From Helianthus annuus (lineage: Eukaryota; Streptophyta; Magnoliopsida; Asterales; Asteraceae), in the NCBI RefSeq assembly GCF_002127325.2, contig NC_035437.2, positions 116,246,916 through 116,310,915 of the forward strand: 64,000 nucleotides of DNA, given 5' to 3'. A program made the position numbers and the translations under genes. The notes under the pieces are model-generated. The model searched no databases and was not told the origin of the DNA. It saw only the letters and a list, made by a program, of their open reading frames with translations. Below, piece after piece: positions 32,041 through 44,358 of the stretch; position 1 is the stretch's first letter; each line of letters starts with the position of its first letter.

Positions 32041-34478
32041 TGTCACACCCCCAAAATCCACCTGCGGATAACACCCGCTTCGAGGGCGTGACTGACCAGG
32101 ATCCAGCCACCAATTATACTGAATAATTAAGTTGATAACCAAAGTAATACTCACTAACCATGAGATTAGCAAATATCAAGTTCAGAGTTTAAAACTTAAA
32201 TAGCGGAAGCAGAAGTAAAATAGTTTAACAAAGTTCGTAGTTCATGATAAATAAAACCCAACACACGGGTTTTGACGATCACTACACATCCCCAAGCAGC
32301 AGCTCCTCAGTCACTGGTTACCTGCAAAGCATGCAGTAAGGGGTCAACAATAATGCTGAGTGAGTTCACTAGTTGTCCAGTTTTAATTACCAAAAACTTG
32401 TTTCACCAGTTAATTTATCCGTTTATACATGCCATGGGGAGCTACCCCAAAAGTTAGCGACTAAACTGTTTTTCCCATACCGAACACTAGGTAACCGTTT
32501 GCGTTTCCGCAGGATGCCCCGATGTCAATGTTCTATCATCATTGACGGATGCCTGAGTACATTAGTTCACGACCGATCCCATACCATGGCACGGTGTGAG
32601 GTTGGTAAAACCTAAATAGCGCTATCAACTAATAACCCGTTCGCCTGGCCCCGGCGACTAATCGGTATTATGTAGTAGGGACTTGAGTGATAGAGTTGCG
32701 TTTAGTGCCGTTTGGTTGCATTCCGTATAAACAGTAATTAACTAAAAGGTTTCCCAATACAAGGGAAGGAAAAGTAAGTTTGTTCCCAGTAACTAGGAAA
32801 GGAAAGTGAATGGTATCCCCTTTACAAGGGGATAGGGTTGTTTTAGTCTCGTGTCCCAAACCACCGGGACGCATGCTTTTAAGTTGTGAACTCACCTTGG
32901 GTTGCTCGGTAGATATTTTACCCGGTCAATTAAGTTGGTCACCACGTCCTAGCATGGTTACCAAGTATGGGTCAAGTTGGGTACAAATAAACACATAGCG
33001 AACACGTATGGCAACACATATAGCAAACACGTATAACATGCGTAACAACAAACAGTTGGGTTATTGGGCCAGTCCTAAACATACAATCAGCAGCAACAAC
33101 ACGTAGTCCAGTCAACAGAAAGCCCAACAGTCAAAGCCCAATAACACCAAAATAGCCCAGTCGAGACAAGGGTGGTTGCGACTCGCAACCGAGGTTACGA
33201 CTCGCAACCGAGGTCTCGGTTTATCACGTTTTGGTTACGAGTCGCAACCAGAGGTTACGACTCGCAACTAGCGGTTCCGACTTAGCAGCAATGGTTACGA
33301 CTCGCAACCGGATTCGATACGCGTTGATTGCGACTCGCAACCGGGAGATCTCGACAAGACTTGATGTGGTCTCGAGTCGCAACCAAAGGTTGCGACTCGC
33401 AACCGCGATTACGTGCACAACAAATCTTCTAGAACCTGCAATGTACTGACCAATAGAATTGCATTTTCATGTAACAGTGTACTATCCCCACTAAACATGT
33501 TTTCTTGTCCAAATTATGTCTAAAACAGATCAAACAAGGCATATTCAAAATACTTCAAGGACATTCATACATGTTCTTACCATATTCAAACACATTCAAG
33601 AAATTTCTTATGAACAATCGACCCCATTTATCAACAAACCAACCCCGAGATCATGCATAAAAACCCTCCAATTCTTCTCGTAACATCATCCGGATAACAA
33701 GCATCAATAACCATCATCATATAACATGTAAACAATTCAATCCGAGACATATTATATATAATCAACCACAATCATGAATATCCATTCTATCTAAACATTC
33801 CGAAACATAAACATACATAAACATGCTAACCGGTTATCCATTTCACATGTTTTTATTCACACAAAACATGGCAAACAATCATCATCCATACACAAGAATC
33901 ATAGTAACACATAATATATATTCATCCTAGTGACATTATTAACACATGAACATCTAGAAGAGAGCTCAAACCACTAACCGGTTATAGTGTACTCAAAGGG
34001 TGTGCAAGAAAGCAATGAGGTGGAGTCCCGGGTGATGAATTTGAGGCGATCCGAAAGTGTTCTTGCAGCCGGTTGTAGGGTTGTGCTAAGGTTTTAGTGA
34101 AGGAGAAATGAGGGGAGAGTAGGAGGGTGAGTGTGAGAGGTGTGTTGTAAAAATGATTAAGGGAGGGGAGGGTTGGTTTATATAATGTCACGAGTGGGCT
34201 TAGGGGTTTCCGGATTGGGTTCTCGGTCGCAAGGCCCTAGCCGGCCCAACACTTGCTGTTCACTCGAGACCAAGCGGTCTCGAGTCGGGTCTCGGGTTGG
34301 TCTCACATACACACTTATACATATATATATATATATATAAATACATATATACGTACACCTTCTCAACAATGAACACGTAACGATAAATCACCGATTTTCA
34401 TTTAATAATAATATATAAATATAAATACAAGTTGATCAATTACAGAAATGGTTGTCCGGGAAAACCCGAAGTGTCACA
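32041..34478 (-). repeat. 3' LTR of the chromovirus
   Basis: 2,438 bp, TG...CA. The polypurine tract CTTGGGGATAA (minus, 34,479-34,489) abuts it. Contains eight copies of the palindromic GGTTGCGACTCGCAACC family at 33,175-33,410, an inverted CTCGAGACC/GGTCTCGAG hairpin at about 34,263-34,284 and a (TA)n tract near 34,320. ORFs inside it are artefacts. Confidence 0.95.
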
Positions 34479-34580
34479 TTATCCCCAAGTTTTAGGAACT
34501 TTCGTCCCGAAAGTTAAGGCAGCCACTGTCAAGCTAGCGTAAGTGAAAGCGTTTCAACGGGGTGTCACATCATCCCCCCG

Positions 34581-37001
34581 TTAGTTGGGAATTTCGTCCC
34601 GAAATTCGGTTGTAGCTTCAGTGCTGGGGTTTTCGTTAGGGAATAGCCGGGGATACTTGTGCTTCATCTGGTCTTCCCGCTCCCAGGTAAACTCTGGGCC
34701 GCGTCGCGAGTTCCAACGGACTCGTACAAGAGGTATCTGGCTACGTTTGAGGGTTTTGATCACTCGATCCGTGATCTCGATTGGTTCCTCAGTAAAGTGT
34801 AGCTGCTCGTCGATTGTTAGTTCCTTATAGGGAATTACAAGTGTTTCATCCGACAAACACTTCTTTAGGTTAGACACGTGGAATACGTTATGTACCGCAC
34901 TCAGTTCTTCAGGCAGGTTCAATCTATAAGCAACCTTACCGATTTTCTCGGTAATTTCGAATGGTCCGATATATCGCGGATTAAGCTTGCCCCGTTTAAC
35001 AAAGCGGACCACACCCTTCCAGGGTGAGACTTTAAGTAGAACCCGGTCACCGACCTGGAATTCCAATGGTTTCCTACGCTTATCAGCGTAGCTCTTCTGA
35101 CGGTCACGAGCTGCCGCCATGCGTTGTCTGATCTGGGCAATCTTTTCTGTTGTTTCTACCACCATCTCTGGGCCCGTGATTTGACTATCACCGACTTCCG
35201 CCCAGCAGAGAGGTGACCGGCATTTACGACCGTACAATGCCTCAAAAGGTGCTGCCTGAATACTAGTGTGGTAGCTGTTGTTGTAGGAGAACTCTACTAG
35301 CGGTAGATGCTTCTCCCAGTTCTTGCCGAAATCGATCACACATGCTCTAAGCATGTCTTTTAGAGTCTGGATGGTGCGTTCGGACTGTCCATCCGTTTGC
35401 GGGTGATAAGCAGTGCTCATGTCCAATCGTGAGCCAAAGGATTTGTGCATAGCTTGCCACAATTCCGAAGTAAAACGAGCGTCTCGGTCGGAAATAATTG
35501 AGGTTGGCACCCCGTGCCTCGAAACTACTTCCTTTAAGTAAATCTCCGCCAAGGTAGAAAACTTGTCTGTTTCCTTAATGGCCAGAAAGTGTGCGGACTT
35601 GGTCAATCGATCTACTATTACCCAAATAGTATCATTTCCGCGTTGAGACCTAGGTAGCCCTGTAACAAAATCCATGGAAATTTGCTCCCATTTCCATTTC
35701 GGGATTTCTGGTTGTTGGAGTAGGCCTGCCGGCTTCTGGTATTCTGTCTTGACTCTCGCGCAAGTCAAACATTTACCGACGTATGTTGCGATGTGGGCCT
35801 TCATGCCAGGCCACCAATATGTAGTCTTCAAGTCGTGGTACATCTTGTCCGAACCAGGATGTACTGAGTAGCGGGACTTGTGGGCTTCATCCATCACGAG
35901 TTCACGTAAATCTCCATAGAGAGGGACCCAAATGCGCCCTGTTACATAGTAAGCGCCATCTTCTTTCTGTTCTAGTCGTTGTCTCGATACTCGCAGAGAC
36001 TCAGCCCTGATGTTTTCCGGTTTCAACGCTTCAGCTTGAGCATTTCGGATCTGGGTAGGGAGGTTAGACTGGATGGTAAGTTGCAATGCTCGCACGCGCT
36101 TCGGTATAGTGTCCTTTCGGCTAAGGGCGTCTGCCACGACATTGGCCTTGCCCGGATGGTATTTGATGGCGCATTCGTAGTCATTCAAGAGTTCGACCCA
36201 TCGACGTTGTCGCATGTTTAATTCCTTTTGCCTAAAGATATGCTCGAGACTCCTGTGATCGGTGTAAATAGTGCACTTGGTACCGTACAGGTAATGTCTC
36301 CATATCTTAAGAGCAAAAACCACTGCTCCCAGTTCCAAGTCATGCGTTGTGTAGTTCCTTTCATGTGTCTTGAGTTGTCGTGAGGCGTAGGCAATAACTT
36401 TCTCGCGTTGCATTAACACGCAACCGAGCCCATGAATAGACGCATCGCAGTAAACCACAAAGTCGTCAGTGCCTTCAGGCAACGAGAGAATAGGAGCGCT
36501 ACAGAGGTTATCCTTAAGCCTCTGAAAAGCAGATTCCTGTGCTTCATTCCACTTGTAGGCGATGCCTTTCTGGGTAAGAGTCGTGAGGGGTTGTGCAATC
36601 TTTGAGAATCCCTGAATGAATCTGCGGTAGTAGCCTGCCAATCCCAAGAACTGGCGAACTTCGGTTGGGGTCTTGGGCGTAGGCCAATTCTTTATCGAGT
36701 CGATCTTAGCGGGGTCGACGTGAATTCCGTCCTTATTGACCACATGCCCAAGGAAATGGACCTCTTGAAGCCAGAAGTCACACTTCGAGAATTTGGCGTA
36801 CAATTGCTCATTGCGTAAGAGTTCGAGGATAAGGCGTAGGTGTCGTTCATGCTCTTCTTGACTTTTCGAGTAAATCAGGATGTCGTCGATAAACACAATC
36901 ACGAATTTGTCGAGGTACGGCTTGCACACTCGGTTCATGAGATCCATGAAAACCGCAGGTGCGTTAGTCATACCGAAAGGCATAACGAGGAACTCGTACA
37001 A
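34581..37001 (-). pseudogene. Remainder of pol: RT palm, RNase H, integrase, chromodomain (806 aa)
   Basis: Continuous 806-aa frame, displaced from the upstream frame by the RT deletion. From the N-terminus: [19 protein letters not shown] and the RT active site [10 protein letters not shown]; RNase H with [15 protein letters not shown] and [12 protein letters not shown]; integrase zinc-binding [11 protein letters not shown]...CLTCARVK; the DDE core with Asp in [13 protein letters not shown], Asp in IISDRDARF and Glu in [14 protein letters not shown]; then a GPFEI-type C-terminal module. A chromodomain with [16 protein letters not shown] ends the protein. Every catalytic residue I can check is intact. 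The first ATG of this frame is internal; the natural polyprotein starts at 39,190. Confidence 0.95.
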
Positions 37002-39190
37002 CGAGTTCTGAACGCAGTCTTAGAGATGTCTTCATTACGAACTCTCAGCTGATGATAGCCTGATCGCAGGTCAATCTTAGAATAGTAGCTCGATCCTTGC
37101 AACTGATCAAAGAGGTCGTCGATGCGCGGGAGAGGGTAACGATTCTTGATAGTAACCTTGTTCAGCTCACGATAGTCGATGCACATTCGGAACGTGCCAT
37201 CCTTCTTCTTAACAAAGAGTACTGGTGCTCCCCAGGGTGATGAACTAGGACGGATAAATCCTTTGTCCAATAGTTCTTGTAGTTGCGTAGAGAGTTCCTT
37301 CAGTTCTGCAGGGGCTAGACGGTAAGGCGCACGAGCTATGGGTGCTGCTCCGGGAGCTAGCTCGATTTGGAATTCGACCTGACGGTGGGGAGGGAGTCCA
37401 GGTAGTTCCTCAGGAAATACCTCGGAATAGTCTCGCACTACAGGAAAATCTTCAATCCTCTTTTCCTTATCGTGGGTGTCGGTGACGAGTGCGAGGATAG
37501 CGGTGTGCCCTTTTTGTAAACACTTCTGGGCTTTCAGGAGCGAGATAATGCCTGTGACTTCTCCACCTTTGTTGCCTTGGACGATGAGGGGTTGGCCAGA
37601 ACGACGAGGTATACGAACTGCTTTCTCTTGACAGAGGATCTCAGCACGATGTTTGGATAACCAATCCATACCAATGACGACGTCGAAGCTCCCAAGTTTG
37701 ACAGGGAAAAGATCGATACTAAACGTGTGGCCAGATAATTCTAGGGTGCAGTCGTGGATCATGTGCGTGGCCTCGATGTTCTTACCATTAGCTATCTCGA
37801 CGATGTGCTTAGAACTTAATAATGCAGGCGAGTGCTTAAGTTTCTTACTAATGCGAAGGGATACATAACTGGCATCGGCACCGGAATCAAATAACACAGA
37901 AACATAACGATCATCAAGTAGGAACTTACCCGCCACGACGTTGGGGTCGTTCCTTGCTTCTCCAGCTCCAATCACGAAAGCTCTTCCCCTTGCACCATTT
38001 CCAGCATTGTTGTTTTGCTCATTGTTCCCAGCTCCCTGATTGTTGTTGCGATTCTGATTCAGTTCAGGGCAATCCTTTCGCATGTGCCCTGTTGCCCCGC
38101 ATTTAAAACATGCCCGGTTGTTTCCCTGCTGCTGTTGCTGTTGGGGTTGTTGCTGATTCTGCCTTGCTGGGAACTGACTCCTACAATCCTTGGCTTCGTG
38201 CCCCATCTTGTGGCATCGCTGACACTGGCCCTTGTTACATGCCCCATTGTGGTGCCTGTTACACTTGTTGCACTTAGGGTAGCTTCCCCGGTAGCCACCC
38301 TGTTGCTGAGTGCCCTTGTTGTTGTCAGTTTTCCTTTGCTGAGCTGGGGCCTGAGTAGAGTTAGCATCCTTGCCCTGATTTCCATCCCACTTTCGTTTAC
38401 CATCACTAGAAGTTTCTTCCGCAGCACTGATCCTTTTGGGCAACCTGCCCTCCTCCACAGCCTGGTTGGTGAGTTTGTGGGCAAGACGAACCACGGGCTG
38501 TATGGCAGTGAGGTTGGCCGAGGTTACGTGGCTCCTGATTTCTGGGACTAAGCCCTTGATGTACAATTCGATCCTTCGATACATGGGTCGGGACATGTTT
38601 GGGCAAAGAGCAGCATAGTCGTTGGACAGCTTGGTGTAGGTCTCGATCTCTGACCCAACCATCTTGAGTTCATAGTACTCGTCCTCGAGTTTGTGGATGT
38701 CATCCCTGTGACAGTACTCTTCCTTGATCATATCCTTGAAATCTTCCCATGCAGTAGCGTTAGCAGTGTCCAAACCAAGCATTTGAATTTGCGCCTTCCA
38801 CCACGAAAGTGCGCTTCCCTCAAGAGTACCAGTAGCAAACTTCACCCAATTAGCAGGGGGACACTCGCAGACAGCAAAAACAGCTTCGACCTTCTCGATC
38901 CAGTGCAGAAGACCTATGGCACCCTCAGTGCCACTGAATGGAAGAGGCTTGCAATCCATGAAGGTCTTGAAGGTACAGACACGTGGTTGCGCAGGCGCAG
39001 GCTGACCTGTTGTGAGGAGTGAAGCGAAATAGGTTTAGTGGCGAAAGGACGATGTGGCGGTAGGATCTAAACATCCTAAAACAACGAGCTTACCTATAGG
39101 GTGAGCTGCGAAAGCTGCAGCCACCGTGTTGAGCAGGTTAGTAAACTGAGCTTGAGTCATGTTGACGTTTCCTCGTCCGCGTCCACTCAT
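36968..39190 (-). pseudogene. Gag, protease and first part of reverse transcriptase, with a probable 87-bp intron
   Basis: The 663-aa frame from 38,959 is not the natural start. Upstream, an ATG at 39,190 opens MSGRGRGNVNMTQAQF, runs 97 nt to a GTAAGC donor, and resumes after CAACAG at 39,006 in phase with the 663-aa frame. The intron would be 39,007-39,093. Domains in order: retrotransposon gag, two zinc-knuckle regions ([14 protein letters not shown] and [14 protein letters not shown]), aspartic protease with [12 protein letters not shown], then the RT start with [17 protein letters not shown] and [15 protein letters not shown]. Around 37,010 a short deletion removes the residues expected after AFRTR and shifts the frame, so this frame ends 16 codons later. 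The RT active site lies in the next frame. Confidence 0.92.
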
Positions 39191-39470
39191 TGTCTTCATA
39201 ACCAGAAAACACAGTATGAGTGTGGTGTCGTAACATAGCGAGAATGAGATAGAAGAGAGGAGGCGTATCTATCTAATCAGGCAAACTAGTACGTATAGTA
39301 AAGCAGAAAACATAAGACAATTAAGCAAGTAAATATGGGTCCGAGCTATGAGGTTAGATAAGTCGAGCCTTGCACTTGGAGTGTAGTGTCGTCACGAGTC
39401 ACGGGTTATAGTCTGGTTTTTCTCAAAAAGATTTTCCCCTTTTTTAAAACCAAGTTCACTATAACCAATG

Positions 39471-39482
39471 GCTCTGATACCA
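39471..39482 (-). other. Primer-binding site, tRNA-iMet type
   Basis: Minus-strand TGGTATCAGAGC, three bases inside the 5' LTR. The adjoining GCCATTGG extends the match region slightly. Confidence 0.95.
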
Positions 39483-39485
39483 ATC

Positions 39486-41917
39486 TGTCACACCCCCAAA
39501 ATCCACCTGCGGATAACACCCGCTTCGAGGGCGTGACTGACCAGGATCCAGCCACCAATTATACTGAATAATTAAGTTGATAACCAAAGTAATACTCACT
39601 AACCATGAGATTAGCAAATATCAAGTTCAGAGTTTAAAACTTAAATAGCGGAAGCAGAAGTAAAATAGTTTAACAAAGTTCGTAGTTCATGATAAATAAA
39701 ACCCAACACACGGGTTTTGACGATCACTACACATCCCCAAGCAGCAGCTCCTCAGTCACTGGTTACCTGCAAAGCATGCAGTAAGGGGTCAACAATAATG
39801 CTGAGTGAGTTCACTAGTTGTCCAGTTTTAATTACCAAAAACTTGTTTCACCAGTTAATTTATCCGTTTATACATGCCATGGGGAGCTACCCCAAAAGTT
39901 AGCGACTAAACTGTTTTTCCCATACCGAACACTAGGTAACCGTTTGCGTTTCCGCAGGATGCCCCGATGTCAATGTTCTATCATCATTGACGGATGCCTG
40001 AGTACATTAGTTCACGACCGATCCCATACCATGGCACGGTGTGAGGTTGGTAAAACCTAAATAGCGCTATCAACTAATAACCCGTTCGCCTGGCCCCGGC
40101 GACTAATCGGTATTATGTAGTAGGGACTTGAGTGATAGAGTTGCGTTTAGTGCCGTTTGGTTGCATTCCGTATAAACAGTAATTAACTAAAAGGTTTCCC
40201 AATACAAGGGAAGGAAAAGTAAGTTTGTTCCCAGTAACTAGGGAAGGAAAGTGAATGGTATCCCCTTTACAAGGGGATAGGGTTGTTTTAGTCTCGTGTC
40301 CCAAACCACCGGGACGCATGCTTTTAAGTTGTGAACTCACCTTGGGTTGCTCGGTAGATATTTTACCCGGTCAATTAAGTTGGTCACCACGTCCTAGCAT
40401 GGTTACCAAGTATGGGTCAAGTTGGGTACAAATAAACACATAGCGAACACGTATGGCAACACATATAGCAAACACGTATAACATGCGTAACAACAAACAG
40501 TTGGGTTATTGGGCCAGTCCTAAACATACAATCAGCAGCAACAACACGTAGTCCAGTCAACAGAAAGCCCAACAGTCAAAGCCCAATAACACCAAAATAG
40601 CCCAGTCGAGACAAGGGTGGTTGCGACTCGCAACCGAGGTTACGACTCGCAACCAAGGTCTCGGTTTATCACGTTTTGGTTACGAGTCGCAACCAGAGGT
40701 TACGACTCGCAACTAGCAGTTCCGACTTAGCAGCAATGGTTACGACTCGCAACCGGATTCGATACGCGTTGATTGCGACTCGCAACCGGGAGATCTCGAC
40801 AAGACTTGATGTGGTCTCGAGTCGCAACCAAAGGTTGCGACTCGCAACCGCGATTACGTGCACAACAAATCTTCTAGAACCTGCAATGTACTGACCAATA
40901 GAATTGCATTTTCATGTAACAGTGTACTATCCCCACTAAACATGTTTTCTTGTCCAAATTATGTCTAAAACAGATCAAACAAGGCATATTCAAAATACTT
41001 CAAGGACATTCATACATGTTCTTACCATATTCAAACACATTCAAGAAATTTCTTATGAACAATCGACCCCATTTATCAACAAACCAACCCCGAGATCATG
41101 CATAAAAACCCTCCAATTCTTCTCGTAACATCATCCGGATAACAAGCATCAATAACCATCATCATATAACATGTAAACAATTCAATCCGAGACATATTAT
41201 ATATAATCAACCACAATCATGAATATCCATTCTATCTAAACATTCCGAAACATAAACATACATAAACATGCTAACCGGTTATCCATTTCACATGTTTTTA
41301 TTCACACAAAACATGGCAAACAATCATCATCCATACACAAGAATCATAGTAACACATAATATATATTCATCCTAGTGACATTATTAACACATGAACATCT
41401 AGAAGAGAGCTCAAACCACTAACCGGTTATAGTGTACTCAAAGGGTGTGCAAGAAAGCAATGAGGTGGAGTCCCGGGTGATGAATTTGAGCCGATCCGAA
41501 AGTGTTCTTGCAGCCGGTTGTGGGGTTGTGCTAAGGTTTTAGTGAAGGAGAAATGAGGGGAGAGTAGGAGGGTGAGTGTGAGAGGTGTGTTGTAAAAATG
41601 ATTAAGGGAGGGGAGGGTTGGTTTATATAATGTCACGAGTGGGCTTAGGGGTTTCCGGATTGGGTTCTCGGTCGCAAGGCCCTAGCCGGCCCAACACTTG
41701 CTGTTCACTCGAGACCAAGCGGTCTCGAGTCGGGTCTCGGGTTGGTCTCACATACACACTTATACATATATATATATAAATACATATATACGTACACCTT
41801 CTCAACAATGAACACGTAACGATAAATCACCGATTTTCATTTAATAATAATATATAAATATAAATACAAGTTGATCAATTACAGAAATGGTTGTCCGGGA
41901 AAACCCGAAGTGTCACA
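39486..41917 (-). repeat. 5' LTR of the chromovirus
   Basis: 2,432 bp, co-linear with the 3' LTR including the motif array (40,620-40,855). On the minus strand it ends ...GTGTGACA next to the primer site. Confidence 0.95.
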
Positions 41918-42267
41918 ACCGCAACCTACATCTAACCGACACCACTACCGCACCACCGCGTTAATGCCACCGCCCCGTTTATCTGTATAAACATTCTCCT
42001 TACAAACCACGAACCACCTTAACACCTCCACCGTTTAGCCATCGCTACCCCTTGTAGCCAGCAGTGGTGTAACCTTTGTGATGGTGGTTGTGAGAGCTGC
42101 AAAGAGAAAGAAAAAGTGGTGGTTGATGTAGTGGTTTCAGGAAAGAGAGAGATACGTGGGGTGTAGTGGTGTGGTGTAGTGACTAATGAAAAGAAAGAAC
42201 GGTGGAGTGCATACAAATGATAAGCAAGAAAAAATTGAACAATGTTTTTAGAGGAGCAACCAAACTT

Positions 42268-42282
42268 GTAAAATTATAGAGG

Positions 42283-42319
<37 letters not shown>
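42268..42319. repeat. (TA)n microsatellite
   Basis: About 50 bp of TA between the candidate Helitron end and the first TIR element of the chain. Confidence 0.95.
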
Positions 42320-42322
<3 letters not shown>

Positions 42323-42660
42323 GATGGTTCAAATGAAAACCACTTTTAACGTGAAAACTCGAAAACTAACTAAAAAAGCCGAAAAAACAAACCAAATTTT
42401 TTTTTACATTTTTTTAAAAATCGCTATTTAAACTATATAAAAAAATTTAAAAAAAAATTGTAGTACATATGTGTAATAATAAACATGTGTACTATTACAC
42501 ATGTGCACTACAAATTTTTTTTTTTGAAAAAAAGTTTTTTTTATATTGTTTAAATAGCGAAAATTGGTAAAAAAAATAATAGTATGTTTTTAGGCTTTTT
42601 TTAGTTAGTTTTTGAGTTTTCGCGTTAACTAGTTAACTAGTGGTTTTCATTTAAACCTTC

Positions 42661-42662
<2 letters not shown>
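42320..42662. mobile_element. Foldback TIR element, 343 bp, in (TA)n
   Basis: Starts GGGGATGGTTCAAATG, ends CATTTAAACCTTCCC. The two halves are inverted copies almost to the centre (GAAAACCACT, CGAAAACTAACTAAAAAAGCC and complements). The middle, near 42,490, is a cluster of ACACATGTGTAC-type words. Flanks are pure TA, so the target duplication cannot be read. No ORF. Confidence 0.85.

Positions 42663-42749
<87 letters not shown>
42663..42749. repeat. (TA)n microsatellite, ~86 bp
   Basis: Uninterrupted TA joining two TIR elements. Confidence 0.97.
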
Positions 42750-42756
<7 letters not shown>

Positions 42757-43494
42757 GTTCCAGCGTGAACCTAATCTCATGCGTGAACTGATCTGGACCA
42801 TTGATTTCCTTTTTAGTTGTTAAGGGTATGATTGTAATTATATAAAAAATTATATTTAAATCATTATTTTAATAATTGAATTAAATTACATCTTTCCTAT
42901 TTTAAATTCATTATCCACATTATCTTTTATTTCATTTTTATTTTTTAGATTTTGCCACCAGAATTCGGATTATGATTTTTAAGATTCACGTAACCTTCAT
43001 ATTTCAATGGTATACACATGTGTACTTTGATATGAATTGAACAGTACACATGTGTACTCAGCATGGTACATATGTGTAATTAGCTACATAATACATACAT
43101 ATAAACAAAACTTGTAAACCTATTTTATATTAAGCAAATAACAATTTCCATAATGTTTGCCAAACCAAAAAAAAAAACATACAATTACAAGTTCCAGTTT
43201 CGTGAAAACAATAAACGCAACATAATCGGAAAAATAAAAAAGACATAGTCTTTTACAACTATTCGCCGCGTTGTATGCTGAATCATCCTTATCGACCAAG
43301 CAAACAAACATACGTGAATCATCCTTATCGACCTCATACGTGAGTCATCCTTATCGACCTTCCATCTCCACTTTCCTCGTTTACGACGTCTCCTATAATA
43401 ACACAAAAAACTCAGCAATTATTACTTTGCATAATTCACAAGTGTACATCAACAACTTTACACATTCAATACACAAAAAAAAAATGAGATATCA

Positions 43495-43800
43495 CAAAAA
43501 CAGACGCTATACACATGTGTACATCGCATTAAAAACATAGCAAAACCAGAATACACATGTGTACAGCGCCTTAAAAACAAAACAAAATCATAATACACAT
43601 GTGTACAACGCCTTAAAACCAGAGCAAAAATCAGATTACACATGTGTACAACGCCTTAAAACCAGAGCAAAAATCAGAATACACATGTGTACAGCGCCTT
43701 AAAAACAAGCAAAATCAGAATACACATGTGTACATCGCCTTAAAGCAGAGCAAAATCAGAATACACATGTGTACAACGCCTTAAAAACAGAGCAAAAACA
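43495..43800 (+). repeat. ~44-bp repeat unit built on ACACATGTGTAC
   Basis: Seven units, each ACACATGTGTACARCGCCTTAAA followed by a loose MCAGAGCAAAATCAGAAT spacer. The 12-bp core is a perfect palindrome apart from its last two bases. More cores occur singly at 43,014-43,075 and in the foldback element to the left. Confidence 0.9.
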
Positions 43801-44072
43801 GAGCCTAATAGTCTGGTTGATAGATTTTTCTCATTTTCTGCTTGTAATCATGTTGTATAAACTACATTGTTGTTAAATTTTACTCAAATGATAAAATAAC
43901 CTCTTCAATCATAATATGGTGTAGCTAACATGCTTGTACAACCGGAAACAACCTCCAATAATATTGTGTAGCCAACATGCTTCTAATCCTATATATATAT
44001 ATATATATATATACATATACAGTTAGATAAAACAATTTAACCGAGGTAATGAAGTAACGATGAAAAGATTAC

Positions 44073-44358
44073 CTGATCAGAGGAATCCGACAATGCTTTA
44101 AGAAGGGTGTCAAATATATCATTCAAAAATGACAGGACCTGTTACACATATAAACCTTTTCCTTTTTAGTTTTATTTTCTTTTTTGTACCAATAAGAATC
44201 TGAATACATATAACAGAGAGCATGCATAAAAAATTCATTGAAAACTGAATAATGAAATAGTATTCAAAGGTTACCTCAGTACGGTGTCTATTTAAAAGCG
44301 TTGAAATCCAGTGCAATGATTCGATCCGGGTGGCCTCATATTCACTAGACAACTCCCT
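44073..44358 (-). pseudogene. VAC14: Captured fragment of VAC14 homologue, two exons and one intron
   Basis: Exon 44,358-44,275 (84 bp) encodes RELSSEYEATRIESLHWIS and continues LLNRHRTE to a GT donor. Exon 44,138-44,073 (66 bp) encodes VLSFLNDIFDTLLKALSDSS plus DQ, after a TAACAG acceptor and before GTAATC. Both exons are multiples of three and join in phase. The peptides match my knowledge of plant VAC14, a HEAT-repeat scaffold of the FAB1/PIKfyve PI(3,5)P2 kinase complex on endosome/vacuole membranes. Only about 50 of some 700-800 residues are present, inside the TIRs of a transposon. It is therefore a DNA-level capture with the intron retained, not the functional gene. Confidence 0.78.

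Larger units (their letters stand above)
32041..41917 (-). mobile_element. Ty3/gypsy chromovirus (Tekay/Del-like), young, nearly complete
   Basis: LTRs 39,486-41,917 (5') and 32,041-34,478 (3'), a perfect 5-bp target duplication ACCGC (32,036-32,040 and 41,918-41,922), a tRNA-iMet primer site, a polypurine tract, and gag-protease-RT-RNaseH-integrase-chromodomain in order on the minus strand. Long 2.4-kb LTRs and a C-terminal chromodomain fit the Tekay/Del lineage. The LTRs differ by about five substitutions plus a (TA)n length change (about 0.2%), i.e. well under 0.1 million years at 1.3e-8 per site per year. One small deletion in RT breaks the ORF. Confidence 0.95.
31670..42267 (-). mobile_element. 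Possible Helitron, split by a gypsy element
   Basis: At the left, the minus strand reads CCCGCCACAACGTGCGGG then TCTTGAAAA and CTCG|T, a decayed version of the hairpin-CTAG ends seen at 9,139-16,095. At the right, ...GAGGCGA|T (42,260-42,268) would be a 5' TC end on the minus strand. Between them, apart from the gypsy element, lie 31,700-32,035 and 41,923-42,230: CCACC/GGTGG-rich sequence that may be captured exon material, but no protein is recognised. Boundaries are tentative. Confidence 0.3.

Noticed and set aside
32272..33449. Several 60-80-aa ORFs, repeated at 39,717-40,894
   Set aside because: They lie inside the gypsy LTRs and recur because the LTRs are duplicated.
34585..38618. Plus-strand ORFs up to 178 aa
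   Set aside because: Antisense shadows of the minus-strand gag-pol.
43495..43800. CRISPR-like regular repeats
   Set aside because: Spacers are themselves near-identical and the setting is a plant transposon; it is a tandem repeat.
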